In this document: positions 9,123 to 17,621 of the stretch, piece by piece
Layout of the letters: each line of letters begins with the position of its first letter
Numbering within the stretch: position 1 is the stretch's first letter
NCBI GenBank assembly: GCA_023390335.1
Contig: JAEWCZ010000013.1
Location: 167,896-231,895, forward strand
Direction: 5' to 3'
DNA: 64,000 nt
DNA from: Bacillota bacterium
Lineage (GTDB): Bacteria; Bacillota; Clostridia; Acetivibrionales; DSM-1351
Position numbers and translations under genes: made by a program
The notes under the pieces: model-generated
Databases searched by the model: none
Seen by the model: only the letters and a program-made list of their open reading frames with translations
Told to the model about the DNA's origin: nothing

Positions 9123-11393
9123 TTGAATTTTAGAAAGTATGTCAGAAAGACAACAGCTTTTGCTACAGCAATGGCAGTAGTGTCATCAGTGTTTTTGGGC
9201 AGCAGTGTGTATGCAGGCACAACAACACCTCCTTTCAACTATGCAGAAGCATTGCAAAAATCACTGTATTTTTATGATGCTGAAAAATGCGGTCCTGGTG
9301 TAACAGGCGGAAAGATCGAATGGAGAGGTGACTGTCATGTGGAAGACTGTGAGCTTCCTTTGGTTCCTATGAAAGATCATGTAGGAACTAATATGTCACA
9401 GGCATTTATTGATAAAAATAAGGCTTTTCTTGACCCGGACGGAAACGGAAGCCTCGATCTTCACGGGGGATTCCATGATGCAGGAGATCATGTTAAATTT
9501 GGATTGCCTCAAGGTTATGCTGTTTCAACATTAGGATGGGGATTCTATGAATTTAAGGATTCCTATACAAAAATAAATGAAGAAGAGCACATGAGGGATA
9601 TACTCAGATGGGGAAATGACTATTTCTTACGTTCAACATTTATGGACAATAACGGAGAGGTAGTTGCATTTTGTTTCCAGGTTGGTGATGGAACTGTGGA
9701 TCATGCATGGTGGCAACCACCGGAACTGAATAAAAAACAAGATGTACCAAGGCCTGCGTACTTTGCAACCTCTGAGACTCCAGCCAGTGACCAATGCGGA
9801 CAAGCAGCAGCTTCTTTGGCTATAAACTACTTGAATTTTAAGGATTCTGATCCTACATATGCAAAGAAATGCTTGGATACAGCAAAGGCTTTATACAGGT
9901 TTGCTGTAAAAAACCGTGGTTTGGGTGATTCAGGCGGATTCTATGGTTCAGCTTATGATGAGGATGAACTGTCATGGGCAGCTGTATGGTTGAACATTGC
10001 AACAGGAGAACAATCATATATAAATGATATTACCGCAATTTCTGATGGTAAGTATACCGGTTATATGAGTAAGATTATAAAATCTACTCAAGATAATTGG
10101 CAGAATATATGGGTACATTCATGGGATGTAGTATGGGGAGGCGTTTTTGCAAAGCTTGCTCCAATAACAAATGATCCTATGCATTGGTATTTATTCAGAT
10201 GGAACCTTGAGTATTGGTCAGGTATACCTCATGAAAATACTACAGATCAAACATTTATGGCTGCTACTCCCGGAGGATTCAAGGTTGTAAACACATGGGG
10301 GTCTGCAAGATATAATGCAGCAGCTCAGCTGTGTGCAGTTGTGTATACAAAATATAAAGATAAGATGGACGTTACTGAATGGGCAAAGTCACAGATGGAT
10401 TATATTCTGGGCGATAACCCTATGAAGAGAAGTTATGAGGTTGGATTCTCTAATATCTCAGCAAAGCATCCTCATCATCGTGCGGCACACGGATCAAAAA
10501 CTCTCAGCATGAATGATCCTGTTGAACACAGACATACATTATGGGGAGCATTGGTAGGAGGCCCTGATGCAACGGATAATCATAATGATGAAACTACAGA
10601 CTTTGTATCAAACGAGGTTGCAATAGATTACAACGCAGGCTTTGTTGGTGCACTCGCCGGATTGTACAAATATTATGGAGAAGGCATGGAACCATTGGCA
10701 AATTTCCCTCCAAAGGAACCGTCTTCTGATGATTTCTATGCTGAATCAAAACTTGAACAGGAGAACACGGAAAGAACTCAGGTTACAATTAATATTCATA
10801 ATGAAACAAGTAGACCGCCTCAATTTGTGGATGGTATGAAAGCAAGATATTTCTTTGACATTTCAGAAATGCTTGCAGCAGGCCAGACTATAGACGATAT
10901 AACTGTTGCGGTTATGTATGACGAAGGTAAAGCCAGCGACGGCAAGGAAACAGCAATCAAGGGACCATTTGCCTGGGATGCAGAAAAGGGAATATACTAC
11001 GTTGAAATAGACTGGACCGGAAATGCTTTCTATGGAGACAAAGAATTCCATTTCGGATTAGTTTCAGGGCTGGACTCCAATTGGAAGTCCCACTGGGATC
11101 CAACCAATGACTGGAGCAGAAAAGATATAGGAGAGGAATATTCTATTAACAAGAATATTTCTGTATATAGGGGGGATGTAAAAGTGTACGGAAATGAACC
11201 GCCAAAAGGTATTATAGGAAAGCTGGGAGATCTGAACGGAGATGGAAGTGTTGATGCTCTCGACTATGCAATAATGAAAAAGTACATTCTATTGCCAACA
11301 GGAGACATTGACCTTAGCGTATGGGATATGAACCAAGACGGTGAAATCAATGCACTTGACCTTGCTTTATTAAAGAAGACTTTACTGGGTTAA
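9123..11393 (+). CDS. cel9J: GH9 endoglucanase, GH9-CBM3c-dockerin
   Basis: Cellulosomal GH9 of 756 residues. Signal peptide (1-31, ending SSVYA), GH9 (about 37-525) with an N-terminal insertion around 55-110 relative to Cel9G, CBM3c (about 538-690; ends VYRGDVKVYGNEP) and dockerin (about 699-756). Catalytic motifs GGFHDAGDHVKF and NEVAIDYNAGF are complete. The start is TTG 9123, preceded by AAGGGGG at 9110-9116; no in-frame ATG is close. The second dockerin repeat reads WDMNQDGEINALD, with Asn in place of the Asp before Ala-Leu. Position matches cel9J of R. cellulolyticum. Confidence 0.94.
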   Translation: MNFRKYVRKTTAFATAMAVVSSVFLGSSVYAGTTTPPFNYAEALQKSLYFYDAEKCGPGVTGGKIEWRGDCHVEDCELPLVPMKDHVGTNMSQAFIDKNKAFLDPDGNGSLDLHGGFHDAGDHVKFGLPQGYAVSTLGWGFYEFKDSYTKINEEEHMRDILRWGNDYFLRSTFMDNNGEVVAFCFQVGDGTVDHAWWQPPELNKKQDVPRPAYFATSETPASDQCGQAAASLAINYLNFKDSDPTYAKKCLDTAKALYRFAVKNRGLGDSGGFYGSAYDEDELSWAAVWLNIATGEQSYINDITAISDGKYTGYMSKIIKSTQDNWQNIWVHSWDVVWGGVFAKLAPITNDPMHWYLFRWNLEYWSGIPHENTTDQTFMAATPGGFKVVNTWGSARYNAAAQLCAVVYTKYKDKMDVTEWAKSQMDYILGDNPMKRSYEVGFSNISAKHPHHRAAHGSKTLSMNDPVEHRHTLWGALVGGPDATDNHNDETTDFVSNEVAIDYNAGFVGALAGLYKYYGEGMEPLANFPPKEPSSDDFYAESKLEQENTERTQVTINIHNETSRPPQFVDGMKARYFFDISEMLAAGQTIDDITVAVMYDEGKASDGKETAIKGPFAWDAEKGIYYVEIDWTGNAFYGDKEFHFGLVSGLDSNWKSHWDPTNDWSRKDIGEEYSINKNISVYRGDVKVYGNEPPKGIIGKLGDLNGDGSVDALDYAIMKKYILLPTGDIDLSVWDMNQDGEINALDLALLKKTLLG

Positions 11394-11429
11394 TATAGTC
11401 TGTTGATTAAAAAAGTAAGGAGGATTACT

Positions 11430-12704
11430 ATGAAAAAAATTGTTAGCCTGGCACTTTCGACAGTAATGGTATTTCTTGCAGCGTTGCCGCTGCCAGCTTC
11501 TGCTGAGACAACATACAAGCTTGGTGATGTTGACAATGACACTTTAATATCCGCGATTGATTTGGCAGCTGTGCAGCAGCACATACTTGGGAAAAAAACC
11601 TTGACAGGTGAGGCATTTAAAGCAGCTGATGTAAATGCCAACGGAGAAATTGAGGCATTGGATTTAGCAGAATTAAAGCAATTTCTACTCGGTAGGATAA
11701 CAAAGTTCTCAGGAGAAGGACAACAACAACCGTCTGGAGTTGGAATAACTTGGATGGACGGAAAGACCCTTTATCCTGTTGGTGTAAACTACGCATGGTA
11801 TAACTGGTCATATGAGTTTTCCGATAATAACTGGACTTCCAACTTTACGAGGATTAAGAGTGATTTGGACACAATGTCAACAAAGGGGATCCATTCTCTG
11901 AGATGGTGGGTATTCCCAGACATGGCATATGGCCCACTGTGGTCAGGTGCAAATGAAGGAAGCCTTTGTACTGGACTCCCTGAAAAGTGGGTTGACCATA
12001 TGAAGGAAACCTGCGACTATGCATATTCAAAGGGTATAAAGATTTATTGGACAATAACCAGCTTTGACTGTGCAAGAGCAGATGATTCCGTTGACCATGA
12101 CGATATCATTGATAATCCTACAGTGTTGCAAAGTTTTCTTGACAATGCCATGAAGCCTATACTGCAAACATTAGGTACTCATCCGGGTGTACTGGGATGG
12201 GATATCATCAATGAACCGGAATGGATTGTAAAGAAGGAAGACAACGGCGAACCAAATAATAAGGGAGAAATCTTCCCGCTTTCCGCAATGAGGAACTACA
12301 TAAAAACTACATGTGAATTTATTCACCAATATGCAAAGCAGCCAGTAAGCTTCGGAAGTGCAAATATGAAGTGGCTGGGTGCACAGTATGATTTATGGGA
12401 CGGATTGGGTCTTGATTTCTACGATTTCCACTGGTATGACTGGGCGACACCATATTTTAATCCTGTTACAACACCAGCCTCGAGTCTAAAATTAGACAAA
12501 CCGGTAATAATCGGTGAAATGATGCCTGACACCCAGGGGTCTTCACTAAAAATGACACATAAGCAGGTGTTGGATGCCATTTACAAGAACGGTTATGCCG
12601 GATACATGCTATGGTCATGGAATGATGGCGCTTTTGACTGCAAGCCTTACGTTGGAAACAACTTTATTGATTTTGCAGCAGAGTATCCCGATGTTGTGAG
12701 ATAA
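11430..12704 (+). CDS. man5K: GH5 beta-mannanase with N-terminal dockerin
   Basis: Protein of 424 residues with reversed architecture: signal peptide (1-25, ending PASA), dockerin (about 28-92), then a GH5 (beta/alpha)8 domain (about 105-420). Acid/base Glu lies in DIINEPEW and the nucleophile Glu in VIIGEMMPD. An N-terminal dockerin is rare among cellulosomal enzymes and is the hallmark of Man5K in R. cellulolyticum, which cleaves mannan; activity is inferred from that relative. Dockerin repeats are unusual: the Asp before the recognition pair is Ser in the first (TLISAID) and Glu in the second (GEIEALD). ATG 11430 follows AAGGAGG (11417-11423); the longer frame from 11403 has no signal-peptide logic. 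Confidence 0.9.
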   Translation: MKKIVSLALSTVMVFLAALPLPASAETTYKLGDVDNDTLISAIDLAAVQQHILGKKTLTGEAFKAADVNANGEIEALDLAELKQFLLGRITKFSGEGQQQPSGVGITWMDGKTLYPVGVNYAWYNWSYEFSDNNWTSNFTRIKSDLDTMSTKGIHSLRWWVFPDMAYGPLWSGANEGSLCTGLPEKWVDHMKETCDYAYSKGIKIYWTITSFDCARADDSVDHDDIIDNPTVLQSFLDNAMKPILQTLGTHPGVLGWDIINEPEWIVKKEDNGEPNNKGEIFPLSAMRNYIKTTCEFIHQYAKQPVSFGSANMKWLGAQYDLWDGLGLDFYDFHWYDWATPYFNPVTTPASSLKLDKPVIIGEMMPDTQGSSLKMTHKQVLDAIYKNGYAGYMLWSWNDGAFDCKPYVGNNFIDFAAEYPDVVR

Positions 12705-12724
12705 ATTTAAAAGATTATTTTATC

Positions 12725-12752
12725 TGTCCGGCAGAAACATTGCTGCCGGACA
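12725..12752 (+). other. Intergenic hairpin between man5K and cel9M
   Basis: Perfect 10-bp GC-rich stem TGTCCGGCAG (12725-12734) / CTGCCGGACA (12743-12752) with an 8-nt loop. It is followed by AAAATT rather than a T-run, so I read it as an RNA stability or processing hairpin, not a strong terminator. Confidence 0.7.
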
Positions 12753-12783
12753 AAATTACATATTAAGAAAGGAAGGGATTGTT

Positions 12784-14364
12784 TTGAAAAATAAGTTAAG
12801 TAAATTAGGTGCTTTGATGATTTCAGGAGTAATGCTAACAACTTCATTTGTTAGCACAGGTGCTACCTTTGCAGCAGGTACACATGATTATTCAACTGCA
12901 TTAAAAGACTCAATCATTTTTTATGATGCAAATAAATGTGGTCCTAAAGCAGGAGAAAATAATGTGTTTGATTGGAGAGGTGCATGCCACACGACTGACG
13001 GAAGCGATGTAGGAGTTGATTTAACAGGCGGCTATCATGATGCAGGAGATCATGTAAAGTTTGGTCTGCCTCAAGGCTATTCTGCAGCAGTTTTAGGTTG
13101 GTCATTGTATGAATTCAAGGATTCCTTTGATGCAACCGGAAATACAACAAAAATGATGCAACAGCTGAAATATTTTACAGACTACTTCCTTAAATCACAT
13201 CCTAATTCAACAACTTTCTACTATCAGGTTGGAGAGGGAAATGCCGACCATACATATTGGGGTGCGCCCGAAGAGCAAACAGGGGACAGACCTGCTTTAT
13301 ACAAAGCGGATCCAAGTCATCCTGCTTCAGATATTTTGAGCGAGACATCTGCTGCTCTTACTCTGATGTATCTCAATTATAAGAATATTGATTCTGCTTA
13401 TGCAGCAAAGTGCCTCACTGCAGCAAAGGAATTGTATGCAATGGGTAAGGCAAATCAAGGTGTTGGAAACGGTCAGTCATTTTATCAGGCTACCAGCTTT
13501 GGTGATGACCTGGCTTGGGCAGCTACTTGGTTGTACACTGCAACCAATGATAGTGCTTACATAACTGATGCTGAACAATTTATAACTTTAGGCAATACAA
13601 TGAATGAAAACAAGTTACAAGATAAATGGACCATGTGCTGGGATGACATGTATGTTCCTGCTGCTTTGAGATTGGCTCAGATTACAGGAAAGCAGATATA
13701 TAAAGATGCCGTACAATTCAATTTCAACTACTGGAAAACTCAGGTAACAACTACTCCTGGAGGATTAAAGTGGCTTTCCAACTGGGGTGTCCTCAGATAT
13801 GCAGCAGCAGAATGCATGGTTATGCTTGTATCCTGCAAGCAGAATTCTGATCAATCGCTTTTGGATTTAGCTAAAAAACAGGTAGATTATATCCTTGGAG
13901 ATAATCCTGCCAATATGTCTTATATAATTGGTTATGGAAGCAATTGGTGTATCCATCCTCATCACAGGGCAGCAAACGGTTACACTTATGCCAACGGAGA
14001 CAATGCAAAGCCTGCGAAACACTTATTGACAGGTGCTTTGGTTGGCGGACCGGATCAGAATGACAAATTCTTTGACGATGCAAACCAGTATCAGTATACA
14101 GAAGTAGCCCTTGATTACAATGCAGGCCTTGTAGGTGTACTTGCAGGAGCTGTTAAGTTCTTTGGTGGCACAATTATTAATCCGCCTGCTAAAAAAGGTG
14201 ATTTAAACAATGATACATTCATTGATGCAATTGACCTTGCACTCTGTAAAAACTATATTCTCACTCAGAACGGAAATATTGATAAAAATAATGCAGATAT
14301 GAACGGTGACGGTTCTATAGATGCAATTGATTTTTCTCTTTTAAAGAAGGCTTTGTTGGGATAA
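12784..14364 (+). CDS. cel9M: GH9 endoglucanase, GH9-dockerin without CBM
   Basis: The shortest GH9 of the operon, 526 residues: signal peptide (1-32, ending ATFAA), GH9 (about 34-465) and dockerin (about 468-526), with no carbohydrate-binding module. Catalytic motifs are GGYHDAGDHVKF and YTEVALDYNAGL (Thr replaces the usual Asn before the acid Glu). PHHRAA is present. Start TTG 12784 is preceded by AAGGAAGGG (12769-12777). The first dockerin loop reads GDLNNDTFIDAID, with Thr for the usual Gly. Domain layout and position match cel9M of R. cellulolyticum. Confidence 0.93.
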   Translation: MKNKLSKLGALMISGVMLTTSFVSTGATFAAGTHDYSTALKDSIIFYDANKCGPKAGENNVFDWRGACHTTDGSDVGVDLTGGYHDAGDHVKFGLPQGYSAAVLGWSLYEFKDSFDATGNTTKMMQQLKYFTDYFLKSHPNSTTFYYQVGEGNADHTYWGAPEEQTGDRPALYKADPSHPASDILSETSAALTLMYLNYKNIDSAYAAKCLTAAKELYAMGKANQGVGNGQSFYQATSFGDDLAWAATWLYTATNDSAYITDAEQFITLGNTMNENKLQDKWTMCWDDMYVPAALRLAQITGKQIYKDAVQFNFNYWKTQVTTTPGGLKWLSNWGVLRYAAAECMVMLVSCKQNSDQSLLDLAKKQVDYILGDNPANMSYIIGYGSNWCIHPHHRAANGYTYANGDNAKPAKHLLTGALVGGPDQNDKFFDDANQYQYTEVALDYNAGLVGVLAGAVKFFGGTIINPPAKKGDLNNDTFIDAIDLALCKNYILTQNGNIDKNNADMNGDGSIDAIDFSLLKKALLG

Positions 14365-14390
14365 ACGTAATTAGTTATATTTAGCTGACG

Positions 14391-14428
14391 CAATGCTTTG
14401 CAAATTCTATTAGAATTGCAAAGCATTG
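14391..14428 (+). other. Long hairpin between cel9M and the GH5_7 gene
   Basis: CAATGCTTTGCAA (14391-14403) pairs exactly with TTGCAAAGCATTG (14416-14428), and the stem continues inside with TTCT/AGAA past a bulged A. No T-run follows. It is the longest of the intergenic hairpins after the one at 5907. Confidence 0.7.
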
Positions 14429-14479
14429 ACTAGGCTATTTGAATCTTATAGCTGTACCTGCCGATTGGAGGGTATAAAA

Positions 14480-15847
14480 ATGAATAAAAAATCATTTATT
14501 ATCTTATCTTTTATTCTTGTATTCCTGCTAGTGTGCTTTATCCCAAGTATGAAAATCAGTGCAGCTTCAACAACGATAAGCGGCATTGTTACAACAAACG
14601 GAACTTCTTTTATCCTTGACGGAAAAGTATTTCGCTTTGCAGGATGCAATAATTATGATTTGTTTACGTATGGAGATGGGTCAAATGATGCCACTCCGGA
14701 TGATATAGAAACAAAATTTATGAACAAGGCCAGAATTGATGAAATGATGAGTAACATGGCTTCTGACGGAATAAAGGTTGTAAGGACATGGGGTTTTTCC
14801 CATGAAGCCTGGCATGGATTTGAAAGTCAAAAAGGTGTTTACAATGAAGCACAATTCATGCTTTTTGACTATATTCTAGAATCTGCAAAGAAGCACAATA
14901 TCAAAGTAATTATTGTTTTGGAAAACTATTGGGAAGCTTACGGTGGAATTGACACAAGGTTAAAATGGGAAGGTCTTCCGGGAACGACTCATCCCAACCG
15001 TGCCGTTTTCTTTACAAATGCAGGTTGTAAGGAACAGTACAAAAATTATGTAACGCATTTTGTAACAAGAATAAATCATTATACAAATGAACCCTATAAA
15101 AATGACCCGGCAATTTTCTCGTGGGAACTGATGAATGAACCAAGATATCAGGATGTAAGCGAGGAAGAGAACTTAAATGGAACAACATTAAGAGCATGGG
15201 TAGATGAAATGGGTAAACTTATCAAGGAGCTTGACCCAAACCACATGGTTAGTACCGGGCTTGAAGGCCAGGCTGCAAAATACGGTTACGGTGCCAATGC
15301 TGGTAACCCATTTGTATACATACATCAGTCTCCATACATTGATTTTACCACCGCTCATCCTTATCCGGATGAAGGCTGGGCAGGGTTAAATCCTGATCAG
15401 GCAGCGAATCTTGTAGCAACATGGATTGATGAATCTCACAACATAGTTAAAAAGCCTTTCGTTATGGAGGAATTTAATACCCATAATAATAAAGAGCAAT
15501 ACTGGAATGCAATGTATGAACAGATCGAAAAACTAAATGCTTCCGGTGACTTATTCTGGGCTTATGCTTCTTATTCAGGAGGATTCTACCTCACCCATGG
15601 TGATCCGTTATTAAAAAATGTATTTGGACCTCACGCTGCAAAAATGGCGCAAGACATTCCGGTTATACCTGCCACTCCGGGTGACCTTAACGGGGATGGA
15701 AGTGTGGATGCACTTGATTTTGCAAAAATGAAGATGTATTTACTTAATCAGAGTGACGCTACTGATAAAAGTATTTGGGATCTGAATAAAGATGGACAGA
15801 TTGACTCCCTTGATCTTGTAGCATTAAAGAAAATTCTGCTTAATTAA
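14480..15847 (+). CDS. GH5 (subfamily 7-like) beta-mannanase with dockerin
   Basis: Cellulosomal enzyme of 455 residues: signal peptide (1-30, ending MKISA), GH5 domain (about 38-385) and dockerin (about 395-455; GDLNGDGSVDALD and WDLNKDGQIDSLD). Features of GH5_7 mannanases are visible: FRFAGCNNYDL near the start, VVRTWGFSHEAWHGF, acid/base Glu in ELMNEPRY and nucleophile Glu in VMEEFNTHN. It should cut internal beta-1,4-mannosidic bonds. The second dockerin repeat has Ser-Leu instead of Ala-Leu at the recognition pair. ATG 14480 follows GGAGGG (14467-14472). R. cellulolyticum has the rhamnogalacturonan lyase rgl11Y between cel9M and cel5N; here a second mannanase sits there. The subfamily is judged by eye. 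Confidence 0.85.
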   Translation: MNKKSFIILSFILVFLLVCFIPSMKISAASTTISGIVTTNGTSFILDGKVFRFAGCNNYDLFTYGDGSNDATPDDIETKFMNKARIDEMMSNMASDGIKVVRTWGFSHEAWHGFESQKGVYNEAQFMLFDYILESAKKHNIKVIIVLENYWEAYGGIDTRLKWEGLPGTTHPNRAVFFTNAGCKEQYKNYVTHFVTRINHYTNEPYKNDPAIFSWELMNEPRYQDVSEEENLNGTTLRAWVDEMGKLIKELDPNHMVSTGLEGQAAKYGYGANAGNPFVYIHQSPYIDFTTAHPYPDEGWAGLNPDQAANLVATWIDESHNIVKKPFVMEEFNTHNNKEQYWNAMYEQIEKLNASGDLFWAYASYSGGFYLTHGDPLLKNVFGPHAAKMAQDIPVIPATPGDLNGDGSVDALDFAKMKMYLLNQSDATDKSIWDLNKDGQIDSLDLVALKKILLN

Positions 15848-15941
15848 GTTTAAATTAAAGGAGGTTTTTATCTTAAAGAAAGATTAATAGATTTTTTAGT
15901 AACATGTTTACCTCAATTTTAATTAAAAAGGAGAAAAAACT

Positions 15942-17549
15942 ATGAAAAAAAGGATAGTTTCAATGCTTTTGGCATTAGCAATGGTTTCAACTATGATGTT
16001 GTCAAGCCATGGCCTTACTGCATCAGCTGCAGTAAACACAAACAATGATGACTGGCTTCATTGTGTGGGCGACAAGATATATGATGCAAACGGACGTGAA
16101 GTTTGGCTTACAGGTGCAAACTGGTTTGGTTTTAACTGCAGTGAAAATGTATTCCACGGTGCCTGGTACGATGTTAAGAATATTTTGACCAGCGTGGCAG
16201 ACAGAGGTATAGGATTATTAAGAGTACCGATTTCAACTGAACTTTTGTACAGCTGGATGATCGGTAAACCAAACAAGGTTTCCAGTGTCACCGCTAGTAA
16301 CAATCCACCATATGCGGTTACTAATCCGGATTTTTATGATCCTGCAACTGACGGACCTAAAAACAGCATGGAAATATTCGATATAATCTTGGGATATTGC
16401 AAAGAGTTGGGAATCAAAGTAATGATAGATGTACACAGCCCTGATGCCAACAACTCGGGTCACATGTATCCGTTATGGTATGGTCTTGAAACAACAACTG
16501 CAGGTATGATTACTACAGACAAGTGGATAGACACATTGACATGGCTTGCAGATAAGTATAAGAACGATGATACAATTCTTGCCATCGACCTTAAAAATGA
16601 ACCTCATGGAAAAAGAGGATATACTGGTACAGCAGCACCAACTGATATGGCAAAATGGGATAACACTACAGATGAAAATAACTGGAAATATGCAGCCGAA
16701 ACGTGTTCAAAAGAAATATTGGCTGTTAATCCAAAGTTATTAATAATGATCGAAGGTATTGAGCAATACCCTAAGACTGAAAAGGGCTACACATTTGATA
16801 CTCCTGATGTATGGGGTGCTACCGGCGACGCTGCTCCTTGGCATGGCGGATGGTGGGGTGGAAACTTAAGAGGCGTTAAAGACTATCCTATTAATCTAGG
16901 TTCACTAAATAGCCAGATAGTATATTCACCTCATGACTACGGCCCTTCTGTATATAATCAATCATGGTTTGATAAGGATTTCACAACACAAACACTTCTT
17001 GATGATTACTGGTACGATACATGGGCATACATAGATGATCAAAAAATCGCTCCTCTTCTTATCGGTGAATGGGGAGGATTCATGGATGGCGCAAAGAACC
17101 AGAAATGGATGACATTATTAAGAGATTACATGATTAAGAACCGTATCAACCATACCTTCTGGTGCTTGAATCCGAACTCAGGTGATACAGGGGGATTGAT
17201 AGGAAATGACTGGTCAACATGGGATGAAGCAAAGTATGGATTGTTAAAGCCTGCATTGTGGCAGTCAGGCGGTAAATTTATCGGACTTGACCATCAGATT
17301 CCACTCGGTAAAAACGGAATGTCTCTCGGACAGTACTACGGAGATGGACCAATTATCGTAGACCCTGAGCCGATTCTGGGAGATGTAAACGATGATAAAA
17401 ATGTTGATGCATTAGATTTAGCTGTTATGAAGCTGTACATCCTTGGTGCAAACCCAACAATAAGCTTAACTAATTCAGATATGAATTCAGATGGTGATAT
17501 AAATGCCCTTGACTTTGCACTGTTAAAGGCAAAGGTTCTTGGTAAGTAA
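15942..17549 (+). CDS. cel5N: GH5 endoglucanase with dockerin, last gene of the operon
   Basis: Cellulosomal endoglucanase of 535 residues: signal peptide (1-29, ending ASAAV), GH5 domain (about 32-455) and dockerin (about 470-535). GH5 marks: VWLTGANWFGFN, VMIDVHSPD, acid/base Glu in LKNEPHGK, nucleophile Glu in LIGEWGGF, and the TFWCLNPNSGDTGG strand, all typical of subfamily 1 endoglucanases. Dockerin repeats read GDVNDDKNVDALD and SDMNSDGDINALD; the second has Asn before Ala-Leu. ATG 15942 follows AAGGAG at 15929-15934. Being last before the terminator and next to LysR, it corresponds to cel5N of R. cellulolyticum, though Cel5A-type paralogues are similar. Confidence 0.88.
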   Translation: MKKRIVSMLLALAMVSTMMLSSHGLTASAAVNTNNDDWLHCVGDKIYDANGREVWLTGANWFGFNCSENVFHGAWYDVKNILTSVADRGIGLLRVPISTELLYSWMIGKPNKVSSVTASNNPPYAVTNPDFYDPATDGPKNSMEIFDIILGYCKELGIKVMIDVHSPDANNSGHMYPLWYGLETTTAGMITTDKWIDTLTWLADKYKNDDTILAIDLKNEPHGKRGYTGTAAPTDMAKWDNTTDENNWKYAAETCSKEILAVNPKLLIMIEGIEQYPKTEKGYTFDTPDVWGATGDAAPWHGGWWGGNLRGVKDYPINLGSLNSQIVYSPHDYGPSVYNQSWFDKDFTTQTLLDDYWYDTWAYIDDQKIAPLLIGEWGGFMDGAKNQKWMTLLRDYMIKNRINHTFWCLNPNSGDTGGLIGNDWSTWDEAKYGLLKPALWQSGGKFIGLDHQIPLGKNGMSLGQYYGDGPIIVDPEPILGDVNDDKNVDALDLAVMKLYILGANPTISLTNSDMNSDGDINALDFALLKAKVLGK

Positions 17550-17577
17550 TCAAATTGTATTAGATATTGGTAAAGAG

Positions 17578-17607
17578 GCCTGCCGTATGTTGCGGCAGGC
17601 TTCTTTT
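17578..17607 (+). terminator. Rho-independent terminator of the cip-cel operon
   Basis: Perfect 8-bp GC-rich stem GCCTGCCG / CGGCAGGC (17578-17585, 17593-17600) with a 7-nt loop, followed by TTCTTTT. It lies between two convergent genes and may also stop the lysR message, though the T-run favours the plus strand. Confidence 0.9.
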
Positions 17608-17621
17608 ATAAAATATCGAGA

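Noticed and set aside
15848..15941. Orphan AGGAGG (15862) as the site of a small gene before cel5N
   Set aside because: No start codon at proper spacing opens a frame of useful length; the tract can pair loosely with ACCTCAATTTTAATT downstream, so it is more likely part of a weak leader structure.
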